A stretch of 64,000 nucleotides of DNA from Sthenelais limicola (lineage: Eukaryota; Annelida; Polychaeta; Phyllodocida; Sigalionidae), in assembly GCA_942159475.1 (NCBI GenBank), contig OW804095.1, forward strand, positions 70,708,773-70,772,772, in the 5' to 3' direction. Within the stretch, counting starts at the first letter, position 1, and every line of letters begins with the position of its first letter. The position numbers were made by a program, and so were the translations under genes. A model generated the notes under the pieces. The model saw only the letters and a program-made list of their open reading frames with translations. It was not told where the DNA came from and did not search any database. Positions 36,101 to 49,199 of the stretch are shown piece by piece.

Positions 36101-39100
36101 AGATAGTAGTCCTACATTTGATCACAGAACTAAACTGTTGATGGTGTGTTTTTACTTCCTCGGTAACTCCTATAATTGTTATACTATGGGGGATCCTCTA
36201 AAATTATCATGATATCGAATTCTTGGTAGATGAAATGATTTAAAATTTCACTGAATGTATATAATATAACAAACTTTCAAAGTAAAACACACAACAGTTG
36301 GTTAAGATAATATGATCCTGACTCAACGCAAACTTCTTGACCAATAGATTAGGTTCGATGTCGCATGCATACAAAAAGAAATTATTGTTGAGATGTAACT
36401 AATATATATATGCAACCCTTCTCCTGTTCTAGGTTGGCTAGCGTGTAATATCGTGATGCTGGTGTGTCACCTTATCATCATCGCCTACTCCGTTCTCATG
36501 ATCTTTGCCGTCCAGGTGTTCCCCACCTACTATGAATTCATGATCACAAAAGCCTACCAAGCGCTTATCGTCATGTACATCCTTGCAGAGCTTGGTGTTA
36601 CGTGTTATAAGTACTCTTGGTATGGTCCCAACACATTCGTAAGTATCCTTGAAACGTCGCAGAAGTAAATGAGTTCCAAATACGGAGCAATAATCAGAAA
36701 ACAGTTCCTGTATCCGATAAAAGCAGAACATTCCTTGTCCCTATCAGATATTGTTACTAAATTGGAAAGAATTGACCTATATTTATGCAAGATTTATCGG
36801 TAAAATAGGCAAAAGATCTAAAGTTAAATATGCAATTAATGGTTTTAAAAGCTGGTGAATTTTGAAGATGCTTCCATGGCCACCAAGCAACACACTTTTT
36901 CAATAGAAAACATGCTCATTGTACATTCTGAAGAATAGTTGCTATGGTGACACTAAAACAGGGAATTACAACTCATAACATGTAGGGCAGAACATTTAGG
37001 TTCACCTGCAATTTGCTCCATACAAATCGTATGTGTTACTACTTTATCCTGATGTTTTCACTTTTATAATGCTCTGTGCACACCCAATGAGGAAAGATTT
37101 AAAAAAAGAACCCCTTTTCAGACCCGACCCCCGACCCTCCCAGCATTAATGGGTTTAACAGCCCCTTGCTTGTACATTGCACATACAATGCTTATACATG
37201 CATGAATACTTTATCTTTTGACTTGATAGATGGGGCTAAAAAAAAAATAGAGAACTACGTAGTACGACGTTGTTTATAAACATATAGCAGATATTAACTG
37301 AATTTTTCCGTTTAATTATTAGTGCTAAACACTGTTGGTACATTGTATCCGTAGTTCTCCACTCAAAAGGTTAATTATCACAGTGTCAGTAATCATGCCC
37401 TTTATTCAGATACACGATTACAGTCGGCAGTCAGTGGAAGACCTGGCATGTTCGAGTGTCAGATCTGTCCGACCTGTTGTAATTAAGATCGTAGAATAAA
37501 TAATTTCTGAATTGACAGTATAAACCTTTTGCTCGAATGATTGTGTTCAGTCAATTATTTCGCATATTGATTTGAATTTATGCAGATAGTATTGTTATGA
37601 CAACCTGGGAATCAAAATGAGTTTCTGGACATTGACATTAACAATTGCTTTTATTCTTTTCAGAGGCTGCCTTTCTTGGTGTTCTGCTTCCTATTCTGGC
37701 TTCTTCGGGCTATCTTAAATGTAAGTTTTTTTTGTGATAAATCAATTTTGTTTGGTGTTTGGATGGTATGTTGGATGTTTTCCCATGTACATTAAAATAG
37801 ATTTAAATATGTGACATATTACAGTTTGGTGTTACTAACCAATTCAGTTTCAATATCGTTTTCAATGGATGCAGGGGACGCATGAAAGTCGATATTAGAT
37901 ACATGCATTTACAACTAAATAATTCCTTACCAGATTAGTTGTTTGATATATTACTGAAATTTCATTTAAATCAAATAAGCCTGAATACAAAATGCATGTA
38001 TGGGTGTATGCATGTATAATTACTCACGGCCAGGATTCAGCCTGTATACATATATGAATAACACATATTACATATACATTATGCTCTACATATAAGGTAA
38101 TTTTACTATGCGTATGATTCATGCTTTAACCGTATTAAGCGTTCTTGTCGCCGACATTTGTGGCGTGGCGACTAATACTCAGTTTACTAATAGACACGCG
38201 GTTAAATCCGCCGACTTTGGCAACCACAGCTCTTGTCCAGTGCCACGAGGCTTGCTTATTATTTATATCCTAATGAAAATAGGAAATATCCTGAAAACTG
38301 GGTCGGGTTCCTGACACTATTCTCGTGGAATGCGTATAACTGGAGCAATTACCTTTTGTTTGGCACGATTCATCCTTGCATTAACGTGTTGCTTATGGCA
38401 AAGAGAAAACACAACATTAGTATTCTAGTGACGTAAAGGAAGTATCATGTATGTATACGTAACCGAATTCTTCTTATATTCCTCAATAATTGATCCTTTC
38501 TTTTCCCAAAATTACCTTATAATTACCTTTGACTACATGTGCATATCAGAGATCGTTCCGAGATAAGTCTAACCTTTCTTTGTTCTTTTAATTAAATGTC
38601 ACAGAATTAAAATCATGGGTAAAGTGACATTTTTCTAATCAACCAAATTACCACCAGTCCAATTCAAGGAATATACGTTAGATAAAAACCTCGCGACATA
38701 AGTGCAATACTTTCTCATTGATTGTTCGTAGTAAGTGAATTAATGCATTTACTTGATTATTTCTCCGTCCTTCTGTAAGACGGACTTCTGAGAAAAAAAT
38801 TGTGCTACTATATATATTATATATATAAACAAATCAAAGAATGCGGTGGTCTTGCGGGTTTCATGACTAGCCGGATTCTTTTATTTTTGGTACTGATTCT
38901 TTTATTAATGTCCCTCAACCTCCGCTCAGAATTGGGTGACCTGTCAATACCAACCACAAGAATGTATGCCCAATAATATTCAGAGATACCTCTATATTGA
39001 TTTGTTATGGCGAATTTCATTTCATTCTTGGCACTGCTTCACGAGCTAATTCTATATCATACATACATCAGCCAGTGGTGTCAATAGGTTAGAAAGTTAT

Positions 39101-40321
39101 GGTTTAAATAGACGCCCCCTGAGATGTCTCCACTTGCGGGTGTGGTGTTTTGGCATTGTGTAGCATTTCTCATTTCTCACTTCACACATTCCATTTTCCG
39201 CTCCATATGCAACATTTACGGGGATACGTTCTCCGATAAAGAAAAAAAACAACCTAGAGATTGCAATCGGTTTCCATCGGACTGTGTCTTATCTGCCTTT
39301 TCGTCGGACGTTTAGGTTTCCTTGTAGATGTATGTTAATCAATTTGTATTATTATCGTCCGGGATGCGTCGGCTGTCCAACTTCCCGGGCAAAATGTTGT
39401 GTCAGCGTCTTGACCATTGAGCTGCATCTATTACATATACAATGTCCCAACGTCCCAACGCATATATAGGAAAACCTTGCCAACCACCCGGACATGTGTG
39501 CGAATGATTAGGAATGCGTAGGAGCTGAGGGAAAACCCTATGAAAGTTTAGATAGGTTGGACCCCTGTCTCAATGGCTAGGACAGACGGGGATAAAGCCG
39601 GCTTTTGATCGTATTCTTTTTTAATTACAAACAAAAACGATGAAGTCCGATACTACACTCTATTTGGTGAAATATGCCGAGTGAACGTCCGAGACCCAGT
39701 GCATAGGAAGGTCAGTGCATTATATGAGCTTACGATCATATTATATAAGACGCGACATGCATATGAAAGGATAATTTTTTTGCCCTCGCAAACAAAGCTG
39801 ACGCGTGCTTATTACATTGGTTTCTCAAGTCTGAGACATAAAGAGTATTTATACAATACTGGTACCGATGATGTACGGATAAAGAATGGTATGTCAGTGA
39901 TTGGACGCCTACCGTGTTAATGGTTTCCTGGCCCTTGAGTAGGCGTCCGGGATTTTAATGGTATTTTGCGGTTTAGAGTGAGAGGCTTTCCCTCAGTTTG
40001 CAGGGACGCTCAACTCTGAGCCTAAACTGGAGTTGGTTTATCCCTCGGGATGCAGTCGATCATATTATTATCCCACGGAATGCAGTCGATCGTATTATCT
40101 TTTCATGAACCATTCACCTCATATATAATAATAATAATAATGTGTACCTTTTCTTCCCCTTTCAGGTCGTATCAGTGATTGTGGTCTACTCGAGGATCAA
40201 GGAGACAGAGTACGAGATACGTTATGGAGAGAAGAAAATCTTGTCGCCTTATGAGAACCTCATGTCTGGCCGCGCTACGCCCATGCCTTCTGGGATGAGA
40301 ACGCCTCACGGATACGCCTAA
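33129..40321 (+). CDS. Four-transmembrane protein, 203 aa, five exons
   Basis: Exons 33129-33206, 34989-35103, 36433-36638, 37664-37720 and 40166-40321 all have GT-AG borders and join in phase to 203 residues. The start ATG has AAAATGG context. Hydrophobic segments lie at about 15-37 (KIATVAVAAYLI|CSGTIAGIL), 66-90 (WLACNIVMLVCHLIIIAYSV), 107-122 (ALIVMYILAELGV) and 134-160 (LPFLVFCFLFWLLRAILN|VVSVIVVY). The tail is cytosolic-looking (SRIKETEYEIRYGEKK) and ends TPHGYA. The layout resembles small four-helix membrane families such as insect Pasiflora/DUF4728-like proteins, but I cannot assign a family. AATAAA at 40913-40918 probably ends the transcript. Confidence 0.7.
35104..36432. other. Intron 2 of the four-helix gene
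   Basis: The intron has GTAAAT donor and TTCTAG acceptor. An antisense 89-residue frame at 35218-35487 with mixed basic composition (IQHRRKIPSLSKSYKVTLTT) is unassigned and could be a transposon remnant. Confidence 0.5.
39945..40095 (+). repeat. Interspersed repeat copy A (AGAGGCTTTCCCTCA family)
   Basis: About 100 bp containing TATTTTGCGGTTTAGAGTGA, GAGGCTTTCCCTCA and CTGAGCCTAAACTGG matches, with divergence, a second copy at about 52005-52140. It lies in intron 4 of the four-helix gene and is followed by an (ATA)n run. It looks like a short interspersed repeat. Confidence 0.6.
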
Positions 40322-40912
40322 ATTATTCTATATAGAGTATACATGTATATCCTCATTTATTTGTCAAGGTCTAAATTGGTTTGTATACCTATATATATAT
40401 ACGAACTCCGAAATAATTGAGAAAAGGAGATTTGGATTGATTTGGCTTATTCTTTACGTAACCCCATCAGCCAAGGACCGTGTATCGTGCATGGTGTAGA
40501 ATTTTGCCACTATCATAAATCGCGATTTATTAAGAATTAACCATTTTTAAAAGGAAATTATCATATTCAAATCACTGTGATTATTATCATGTAATTGATT
40601 AGCATTTCCAAAAATCTTAACAGTTTTCACTTATGGCTTGAAAAGTGTTGCCACTTGAAACGTGATGCTTGTGAACTAAATTTTCTGTCACTTCCATGTG
40701 TAAGGGATAATATTATTTTCGTAGGATTTTATAATAAGGTCTTTAGTTCGTGTAAGCAGAATAGTTTTTTGGTCCAGTTTTGCAATGGCATTGGACTATC
40801 TGTAAATAAGTTTTCTGAAATATTCCCTAAAATGTATTAAGACGTCGCCTATATTTTGTATGAAGGAAAATTGTGAGAATGGTCAAATGAGGTGTGAAAG
40901 ATATCAGATGTA

Positions 40913-40918
40913 AATAAA
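40913..40918 (+). terminator. Polyadenylation signal of the four-helix gene
   Basis: AATAAA lies about 590 bp after the stop codon, followed by T-rich DNA. No earlier canonical hexamer in the 3' region seemed stronger. Confidence 0.4.
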
Positions 40919-40999
40919 ATTAATTTGTTTAATAATGCTATGTTGTCCGTATTATTGTGTGTATCGAATGTTCATTAAATTGTCCGATCATAGGCATAG

Positions 41000-43716
41000 A
41001 CACAATGACAAAGTGGCATGCAGCTTTCCAAACGATACACGAGAGGTTATCCTTCCTCAGTACGTTTGCTCGTGTCGTTACGCCATCTGCCGAGAACTGG
41101 AAATAAAAAACTGTTCGTTCCTATACCACGAGCTAGCCCCAGCTACTGCTGAAGATCCTTTTTAACGACCGCATTTGTTGGCCTACCATTAATTCGAAAC
41201 CTGAGCAAATAAAATTTTAAAAAAGCTTCGTTTAATTGGACATGAATAAAAGAACATTACCGGGCTATCGGCTCATTTCCAGGACAACGTGCATGCGAGC
41301 GCAAGTTCACCGGTTGATTTCCGAACTGACATTCTCAAAATGTGCGTGCACTCTTGTCGACGGATTTAAATGAGCTTGCATTAAAGTGACTGGAAGTTTT
41401 ATTCTTAATTTTGTAATTCCCATAAGCGTCACATCGTTACAATGCTATCCCCAGCTTAAGTTCCAGAAAAAGGATTTCAGATTATAAAATTAATATTCTA
41501 CCATTGATACAACTATACATATAAGTTTTCGTTTTCAATAATACATACATAAAACAAAGCAATGTCAGTAATAGCAGATATTCCACCATAGCATATTTTT
41601 GTGATTTCATGTATATAGGTAATAAGAAACTAATGTGTAATGATATAAGGTGATATAGAATGATGGTATATATTATACATGAAATAAGCACCGTGCATCT
41701 AAATCTAGGTCCATGGCAAACAGTCATTTTAAAATTTCATTTAAGGCCAATACAATATTTAAATCTATTTTTTTATATAAAAGAAAACGCATATCCGTCA
41801 GGAATCGATGTTTTCGTGTGTCGCCCATTTAACATCATAACTGTTTCCAAATTCCGTTTAAGGTCTGTCTATCAGATTCTGGAGTTAGGTGTTGTAACCA
41901 GTTAGTTAGATGTGCCATTTGCCAAAATAAATCATTCCAATATTTAGATTAAGAGTTTTGAACCTCATTGGGTTGTAAAGATTCCGACGGAACAATAATT
42001 ATTATATGGAGAGTTTTTCCCTTTTTTTTTGTTTTGAGCAATTTTAGTCAAATATTCCAGCCCGATTTTGGATTAACTTGGAACCATTATGACCTATACT
42101 TCGACTGATTAGCTAGAATAACTTTGCTATATTTCCGATAGTAACCCAGTAATTTGTATTGAGGGCAAAGAACAACCCAGACACATTACCAGCACATAGG
42201 TCCAAGAAGATGATCTAAAGAAACATTATGCCTTTGGTTGCTTTCTTCTTCTCTTTGAGAAATTCCAATAGCATTTATAATATAGGTTAGAATGTATTCA
42301 TAGATAGCAACATTACCATCAAGCCGGCCTCATGACATTACTCTAGTATAGCAAACGTCAATATCTTTCTTGGGTGTGGTGCATATATTTTCATTTCTTA
42401 TACATGAATAGAATAGTGCATATGTATATTATATCTCCACGGAGTAATAAAGGCCTATATGACACGATTTAGAGATTTATTGCGGTACACAATACATAAC
42501 ACCCACTGCTGTATAGACAAATCAAGAAAGCGTTTTAGATAGGCTTTCTGTGATTTCAATTTACATGTGCGTGTACACCATACATGTGTGAGATTAATGT
42601 AAGAAGTCGAAGCAAAGTGCAAAATATGACTTGGATTGAATTTGTTCCAGGCGTTTCATATCACATCAATATATTTTTGTTCCATTTAAACGGATGGCCG
42701 AAACACATCTAATAAACAGTACAATCCACTTGAGATACATTATATAAATCTATATTAAGCATGGGAGGACCCTGGTGCTTTATAAATTGTCTCTCTGTAT
42801 CCCTATTCTTAAGTGATGATGCACTTGATTTGATGGAAATGTATCCTTACTGCTGCCTCTCCCACCTTCCCCTACCTGTCACTGTAACAGGTAGGCCTAG
42901 GTAACGCTTCAAACCGAGTACACAACTATGTGATAAGCCACGCAGGTAACATTCAACAGATAGATTAATTCAATTCTCCCAACTTCATCAAGCTAATCGC
43001 CCGGAATAATTATTTATTACAGGAGGTCATTTCTTGGGGTAAGGAATCTATATTATGTACTATTCAAACTTATTTTCCAAACGTGGTTTTGATTTTGGTT
43101 ACTTTGGGAACGCCGTGAATACATTCCGCCTTTCTAAGGTGATTCAATGGGTTAATTGCGCCACCTGTTAAATGACAATCACTAATGAAGCAAGGTAAAT
43201 TTCAATATGGATAGACTGACTATATATGTATACATTTTTTACTTGAATGCAGAAGTGGGGGAAATCTTGTGGGCTATTTCTGAGGTTACACCATACAATA
43301 GTATAATTAATAGATGGCAATCATACATGTATTAGGATGCTTTATGCTTTCATCTCATAGTATCTCAGTATAGTTACATCGAAGAAGCTGTGACACAACA
43401 TTTTTGTTCACTTTTAACTTTTTCCAGATAGAACGTGGGTCTTAACGTGTGGCACCAAGCAGACGACTTTGATATGCCTTTTCATTTCAATGTGTGCAAA
43501 GGAATCTGGGAAACACAGACATTATGAGGAGACACTTGCATGTTCGACCACAGGATCTGCAAACTACATTCACCTGAATTCTCATATATTGGATAATTCC
43601 ATTTCTGTCATTAAACTCCTCCTTTAAAGTGTTCTATTACTAACAGGGACATCGATCCCCATAATAACACTAGGTTGAGACATTTGGTTACTCTGAGCAT
43701 AGCAGCAATTAATTGA
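41000..43716. other. Intergenic DNA upstream of the GPCR
   Basis: No exon is supported. The promoter of the receptor gene should lie near the right end, but no clear TATA element is visible. Confidence 0.4.
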
Positions 43717-46700
43717 ATGGCAAAGATGTGTATTTCTATTTACCTATTGGGGCATTTACTATTCATCAAAGCTGCTCAGCCGCTTGAAAATCAGGAATCC
43801 ACCCATCAATGTACAATAGAGCATGGAGATTTTTACATTGGTTTATTCACAGGTCTGCGAAGAAGCTCACGGAACGCATATTGCACGTCCCAGGTCAAGG
43901 ATTCAAGAAGCTTTTGGAGTGGTTGCGCAAGTGCGCTTGGAACCAGGATAAGCAATATCAATCGTGAAAATCATCTGCGCAATTGGTCAGTTGGACTTTT
44001 CCATATGCAAACGTGCTTCAACTCAGCAAACAGGGTTGGTTATGCTTCCACAATTTTCATGCAAGAGCCAAAGACTGATTTCGAAGGAAGTCACCGCAAA
44101 AACGGTTATGTTGATTGCCAACAAGCATTACGGTGGCTCACTGGCAACAGTGCCCCTCCTCCCCTCTCATCTAGTTCGTTTAATCTCTATGGAATTCCTT
44201 ATCTGAGCCCAAATAACTCTGTCCCACAAGTAGAAAATAATATTGGCGAAAACAGGAAGTGTGACTCGTACATACGAAATATCAGAGTGTTTCTCAAGTT
44301 CCTTTCTACTGTAGGGATTAAATATGGTTTGGTTCTGCAACCAGAAGGTTGTAGGGATATTCAAACGATAACAGTTTTTAATGAAGAAATTTCAAAATAT
44401 CCAAACATATGCGTGAAGACTATTGCTTTTCAACCAGATAATGGGACCATTGAATTACTGTCACTTTCAAATGAGATAGGTAAGGTTTCAACCGAGAAAT
44501 TTTTCATTTTCGCTCCCGTGGTGGATGAACATAATATTATGCTTCGTAGTATATTATCACATTCAACTCTGTCGGATAGGATCGTTGTTTTCAGTAATAA
44601 CATTGGGATAACTGACGGGGCATTTTGTCATGTAGTCATCCTCGAAAGGCTAGAGGAAGACAATTCATTCATTCCTTCTACCATCATAAACGATGAGAAA
44701 GGTTCAAAGATATCCTTCGATTCTAGCAACAAGTGCTTTTGGATCAATGAGACAGCGAAGCCCTCCTGCTCAGAGAAAACTACAGTTTATACCGGAGGAA
44801 TAAATGGGGATGTGACAAGAGACCCTTGTTCCTTTAGTAATTTATTCATTGGCGGCATACCTGACTTTCTTCTTCGCCTACAAAGCCTCGTCTCGCGAGC
44901 GTGTACCAAGAATGACAGTACATCTCAAGGGTGTGAAGACTTTGATGAGCTTTTAATTCTGGCTAAAAAGGAACTCCTGAAAGGAACTTCAGGTGAAGAT
45001 ATACGCTTTGATGCACACAAAGAGCTCTTCGTACTGAGACATTACATTCCAGTTAATGAACATCTTGTTCACGAAGTAATTGCAATATACGATCAACGGA
45101 CTGATCGCATAGAACTAATCAAAGATACACCATTTTTCCGAAAGTCAAAACAATTTGTAGATGTTAAATTTCTTTCATGCATGGTTACATGCCGAAAAAC
45201 CTATGGAAACATGGACTATTCTCAATGTTGTCAGAATTGTGAAACCTGTATCGCCGGTATTTCTAATGGATCTGCATCGACAGAAAACCGTCCTTGTAGA
45301 GATAAAGGCCACAACACCAAATTCTATATAAATACTAAAAATATAATAAAAAATGTGTGGGTAATTTCTTTGTGCGCTTGTGGAATTATATCTCTCATGA
45401 CATTCATTATATGGATTGTTATAAAAAGGCGAGAGAAACTCATAAAAACTCTACCAAAGTTACAACTCATGACAGTGTCGAGTGGATTTTTACTTCACCA
45501 CATTATGCCAATCGCCTTTTACGTATACCCTCAGATTTTCACCTGTCAAATTCTTCATGCAAACTTCCACGTGTCTGCAACGTTGATACTGGCACCGTTA
45601 TTATCCAATTGTTACTGTGACTTCCATAAATACAATCATCAAACGTTTTTTACTTTCCTCAGCAATAAGACATCGGCCTATATGGTCCTTGTTCCTGTTT
45701 TTGTTTCTGGCCAGGTACGTACACATCATTTGCATTCCTTCGCACTCTATTAACAAACACATACGGTATACGGTATGACATTAATATTCTATATACAATA
45801 TGTAAGTGATTATGGCAGATTATAAATAATAAATCTTAGTATATATACCTCCCTGATTATGAAACAAGCATGATTGTTTTGTTGTATGAGCACATGGGCC
45901 ATTTTGATCAAATATTAATGGAGAAATTGGGAGATGCCTAGTAATACAGTGAAGGTGATACTGTTTGGATCATATATATGCTTGACACCCTGGAAGCTTT
46001 TAAACTCAATGACATACTTCGATACATGTATACGCAACTAATATAATATTCAGCCATATATGTATCATATATATGTATACCCGTATAATATATCAATTTA
46101 TTTACATAACTCGATCTATTTTCTACTTTTACTATTGTAATAAACTATCATATATCATAGTATATCGTTTACTACGTGGAAAATTGCTATTAAAATAAGC
46201 TAAGATTGAAAAATGGTTATCAACGCCATGCACACATGAAATCACTATGTAGGCCGGCCTATCCTATTATTAATGGTTTCGATCTCTCCATATATGGGGA
46301 AGGTGGAAAATGTCATGAAGTGTCTTTGGTACCTATTTTTGAGATGGAATGAGGCAGAAGAGGGACTTACTTTGAAGGAGAACGAATGATATAAAAAGGA
46401 TGTATAATTTGATAGTTTTGGTGATTTCTTACTTTTGGATTGAATATTTTAAACTTTGAACTTTAGACTTTCGCTATTTTATAATGTACGTTGTTGGCTT
46501 GACTAATAGCAGTTAATCCAATGATAGTCCAAAGCATCTAAATTCTAAATAGCAGGTAGAATTTTGTCAATCACTTGTGTTTCTTTCAAATAATGTCACA
46601 TGCAGGGGTGGTTTCTTGTCCTACATAAGCGAATTTGACGTCAATGATACACAGTGTGATAAATACATATAGTATGACATTTCATGGTATTTCAGCGAAA

Positions 46701-47267
46701 ATTTAATTCAACCTTGAATTCCCGTGAATCAGCTAATCGCTATAATTTCTGATTGGAATTAAATGGACCATATTCATTATTAATGATTATTAATGTTGAC
46801 CGGCCACGGGAGAAACTTAGATATTTTACTCCTATTGTTAATTGCAGTTCTTACTAGTTGTCCTGATGTCAACATCTTCGCTGGCAGTCAAGGGACCCGA
46901 CTGTTCATTTGATCACGTGTCACTAATGGTACCATACGCATGGAATGTGTTCATTACTTTGCTGAGTCTGCCCCCTGGAGTTATGGCAAGGAAACATAAG
47001 TGGAACTACTGGGATTCTAAACATCAAAATAATGCGGTGATAATGGCATTTATTATCCTGGGAATTTATGGGATCAGCATCTATCTATATTGGTCCACGT
47101 ATATACACAGGATAGACGTTATCATAGATTTCTTCGGATTGATTATTGGTAATATTGTATTGATGGTAGTTTACGGACCTAAACTTTATGCAATTTATTA
47201 TGTGGAAGCGGAAGGGCATTTCGCGGTATTTGACTCTGATAACACGGTGCAGCCAAGTATATTTTGA
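43717..47267 (+). CDS. Class C G-protein-coupled receptor, ~805 aa, two exons
   Basis: Exon 1 (43717-45714) ends CCAG|GTACGT after residue 666. Exon 2 (46848-47267) follows an AATTGCAG acceptor, in phase 0, giving about 805 residues. Order of parts: signal peptide 1-20 (ISIYLLGHLLFIKAA), large extracellular domain about 21-480, then a cysteine-rich linker about 485-530 with SQCCQNCETC, the pattern of the class C NCD3G region. Seven helices follow, at about 547-569, 582-604, 610-633, 652-680, 695-712, 728-748 and 758-785. Cysteines at the start of TM3 (CQIL) and in loop 2 (DCSFDH) can form the conserved disulphide. TM7 ends in VYGPKLYAIYY, like the class C 'PK(L/I)Y' signature. The ectodomain is too diverged to name a ligand. 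Confidence 0.8.
45715..46847 (+). other. Single intron of the class C GPCR gene
   Basis: The intron is 1133 bp with GTACGT donor and TTGTTAATTGCAG acceptor. It splits the codons of transmembrane helix 4. It is AT-rich with TATATATG stretches, and no nested gene is seen. Confidence 0.75.
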
Positions 47268-47757
47268 ATAAAAATAATGCTAACCATGAAAGGTTGCGCG
47301 AACAAAGTTTAATTGACTCAAAACATGAAGATAAAATTATCTGTATTGTTTATTGTAACCTATAAATTGCTTGTGATGATTATACATGAAAGTAAATACG
47401 TTTGGTGAATGTACTGTAAAATGTTATTATGCATTTCTCTTAATGTAGTTTCTACATATAAACCATGAATAAAGTATGAATCATGCTGATAATAAAATAT
47501 GAATCAATTTATCAGCATTGACAAGAAACAAGAACATTTAACACAAAATTGAACAGACACGAACTGCGGTGCTTGGTCGACTATTCATGAACAAGAAAAT
47601 GAATGTTTGTAATGGCGTAATGAGGTATCTACCTACACATTTGTATAACAACGTCTCTACTATCAAGGAATATAGTTCGACTATTTTTTGTATCACATTC
47701 TCTATTTTGATTTGGGTCCTCCCATATAGCAAAAGGCATTTCATCAAGGCATTGCTT
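47268..47757. terminator. Convergent 3' ends of the GPCR and RPQSA genes
   Basis: On the plus strand AATAAA occurs immediately after the GPCR stop and again near 47468 and 47491. On the minus strand TTTATT near 47346 gives an AATAAA for the opposing gene. The two transcripts may overlap tail to tail over this 490-bp gap. Confidence 0.4.
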
Positions 47758-49134
47758 TTAGGAATTTATCTCCTCTTGGATTTCCTCTGCGTCTTCATCA
47801 ACACGGCCCTTATAGTTATACTTGCTCGCACTTTGTGGACGGTTTGACTTTTTTGGTACGTATTTGTCCAGGGCATCTTCAATGTCACTAGGAATTTCAG
47901 GAATATCATCATAAAGTCCTTCTTCAGCATCAGATACATCATCACTCTTGTAACTCAGTATATCCTCAACGTCATCTTTGGTAACATTGAAATCTTCCTT
48001 TGTTGATGTTCCTGATATCCGATCGACCTCGGTTTCTGTTTCGTCAGCATATTTGTTGTTATTTTTATTCGAGTCCCCTTGTTGGCTTTTCACAAGGAAA
48101 TACAGGTCATCATCGGCATCTGTTGGGTTATCGGTAGATATGAAAGTTGTTTGTTCTGTGTCTGTTGTTCTATGCCTGTCTCCAGTATCCTCACCAGTGT
48201 CATAGACATAGCTCTTCTCACGATCGCCTTCATATGTGAAGGCGAAGCTGCCATTATTATTCAATGAGCCGTCGTCTTCTCCCTCTCCCTCATCTACATC
48301 AACATCAACATCATGAGCAATATATGCTACTTCAGGCTCTGGGCTCTCAACATCTCTCGATGGATGAGGCAATGGTACAGATGCTACTCTATGGTGATGA
48401 TCGACGCGGGTAACACTCTTTGACGGTCTGTAGCAACATTTCTGTTTTGCAGCAGAATGACCATACACTGGGAACTTCTTCATAAAGTCTGGCACTCCAG
48501 TCCTATGCAGGAGATCCATCTCTCCTCGACTAAACCTATCGTAAGAGTGAAAATTTGTACGATATTTGTAAGGCCTCACCCATGCCAAATCATTTTGTCT
48601 CCTTTTTGACTTGGCTATGGGGACATCTGAATGAGTCCTGTCATCAGTCCACCTTGCTCTGATGGGTGGAGGAGGAGCTGGCGTGTGGCATATTCCCTCC
48701 TGTTTCTTCTTTGGTCTCCAAATTCTTTTCTTGGTAACAACCTTAGGTGGTATGATGACAACCTCATCTAGATGTTTAGAAAGTTCACTGATGATATCAC
48801 TGATATCTGTAGACTCGGATTTGACATCCGTATATGTTGATACGGATTTGTCCGAGACGGCGGATAACGGTCTTTTCTTCCTTTCGACTTTTGCTGATTG
48901 TGGTCTCTTTTTTGGTACAGGGAGCTCCGGGCGTTCGTATTGAGGATATACTAAGGCTGACTGAGGTCGTGTTGGCTTCTTTCGTCTGTCGTCAAAATGC
49001 ACTTTAAGTGTATGCTTTGTGTTGTTAAAGCTGCAGTGTGGTTGGAACAAGACTGTATTGGGATTTGTATCGCGAATTCCATATCTTTGATCCCGAAGGA
49101 CAGTTACAGTTCTAACTTCAGTTGGTGGCATCAT
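47758..49134 (-). CDS. RPQSA-motif protein, 458 aa, possibly cytoskeletal/ciliary
   Basis: One long open frame of 458 residues has no recognised globular domain. It has RPQSA at residues 56-60, 77-81 and 432-436, a variant RPLSA near 89, a proline run (APPPPIRARW), and a conserved-looking centre (LAWVRPYKYRTNFHSYDRFS, LLHRTGVPDFMKKFPVYG). A strongly acidic stretch (DVDVDVDEGEGEDD) and acidic C-terminal half follow. RPQSA-type motifs are frequent in axonemal and microtubule-associated proteins, so a ciliary role is a guess. The exon may begin before the ATG: sequence in frame just upstream reads TWVNKPL after an AG, and a CTTTCAG/CTTAG acceptor precedes it, so one or more 5' exons could exist. 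Confidence 0.65.
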   Translation of the reverse strand: MMPPTEVRTVTVLRDQRYGIRDTNPNTVLFQPHCSFNNTKHTLKVHFDDRRKKPTRPQSALVYPQYERPELPVPKKRPQSAKVERKKRPLSAVSDKSVSTYTDVKSESTDISDIISELSKHLDEVVIIPPKVVTKKRIWRPKKKQEGICHTPAPPPPIRARWTDDRTHSDVPIAKSKRRQNDLAWVRPYKYRTNFHSYDRFSRGEMDLLHRTGVPDFMKKFPVYGHSAAKQKCCYRPSKSVTRVDHHHRVASVPLPHPSRDVESPEPEVAYIAHDVDVDVDEGEGEDDGSLNNNGSFAFTYEGDREKSYVYDTGEDTGDRHRTTDTEQTTFISTDNPTDADDDLYFLVKSQQGDSNKNNNKYADETETEVDRISGTSTKEDFNVTKDDVEDILSYKSDDVSDAEEGLYDDIPEIPSDIEDALDKYVPKKSNRPQSASKYNYKGRVDEDAEEIQEEINS

Positions 49135-49199
49135 GAGTGGTTTGTTTACCCAGGTCTAAGCCCTGAAAGAAAATCGAACAACAATGAATAACTAGCGAA

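Noticed and set aside
38108..38436. Two overlapping plus-strand frames of 67-68 residues
   Set aside because: They lie in intron 4 of the four-helix gene, overlap each other in different frames and show no domain.
48079..48943. Plus-strand frames opposite the RPQSA gene
   Set aside because: They are antisense to a longer frame of distinctive composition and have no support of their own.
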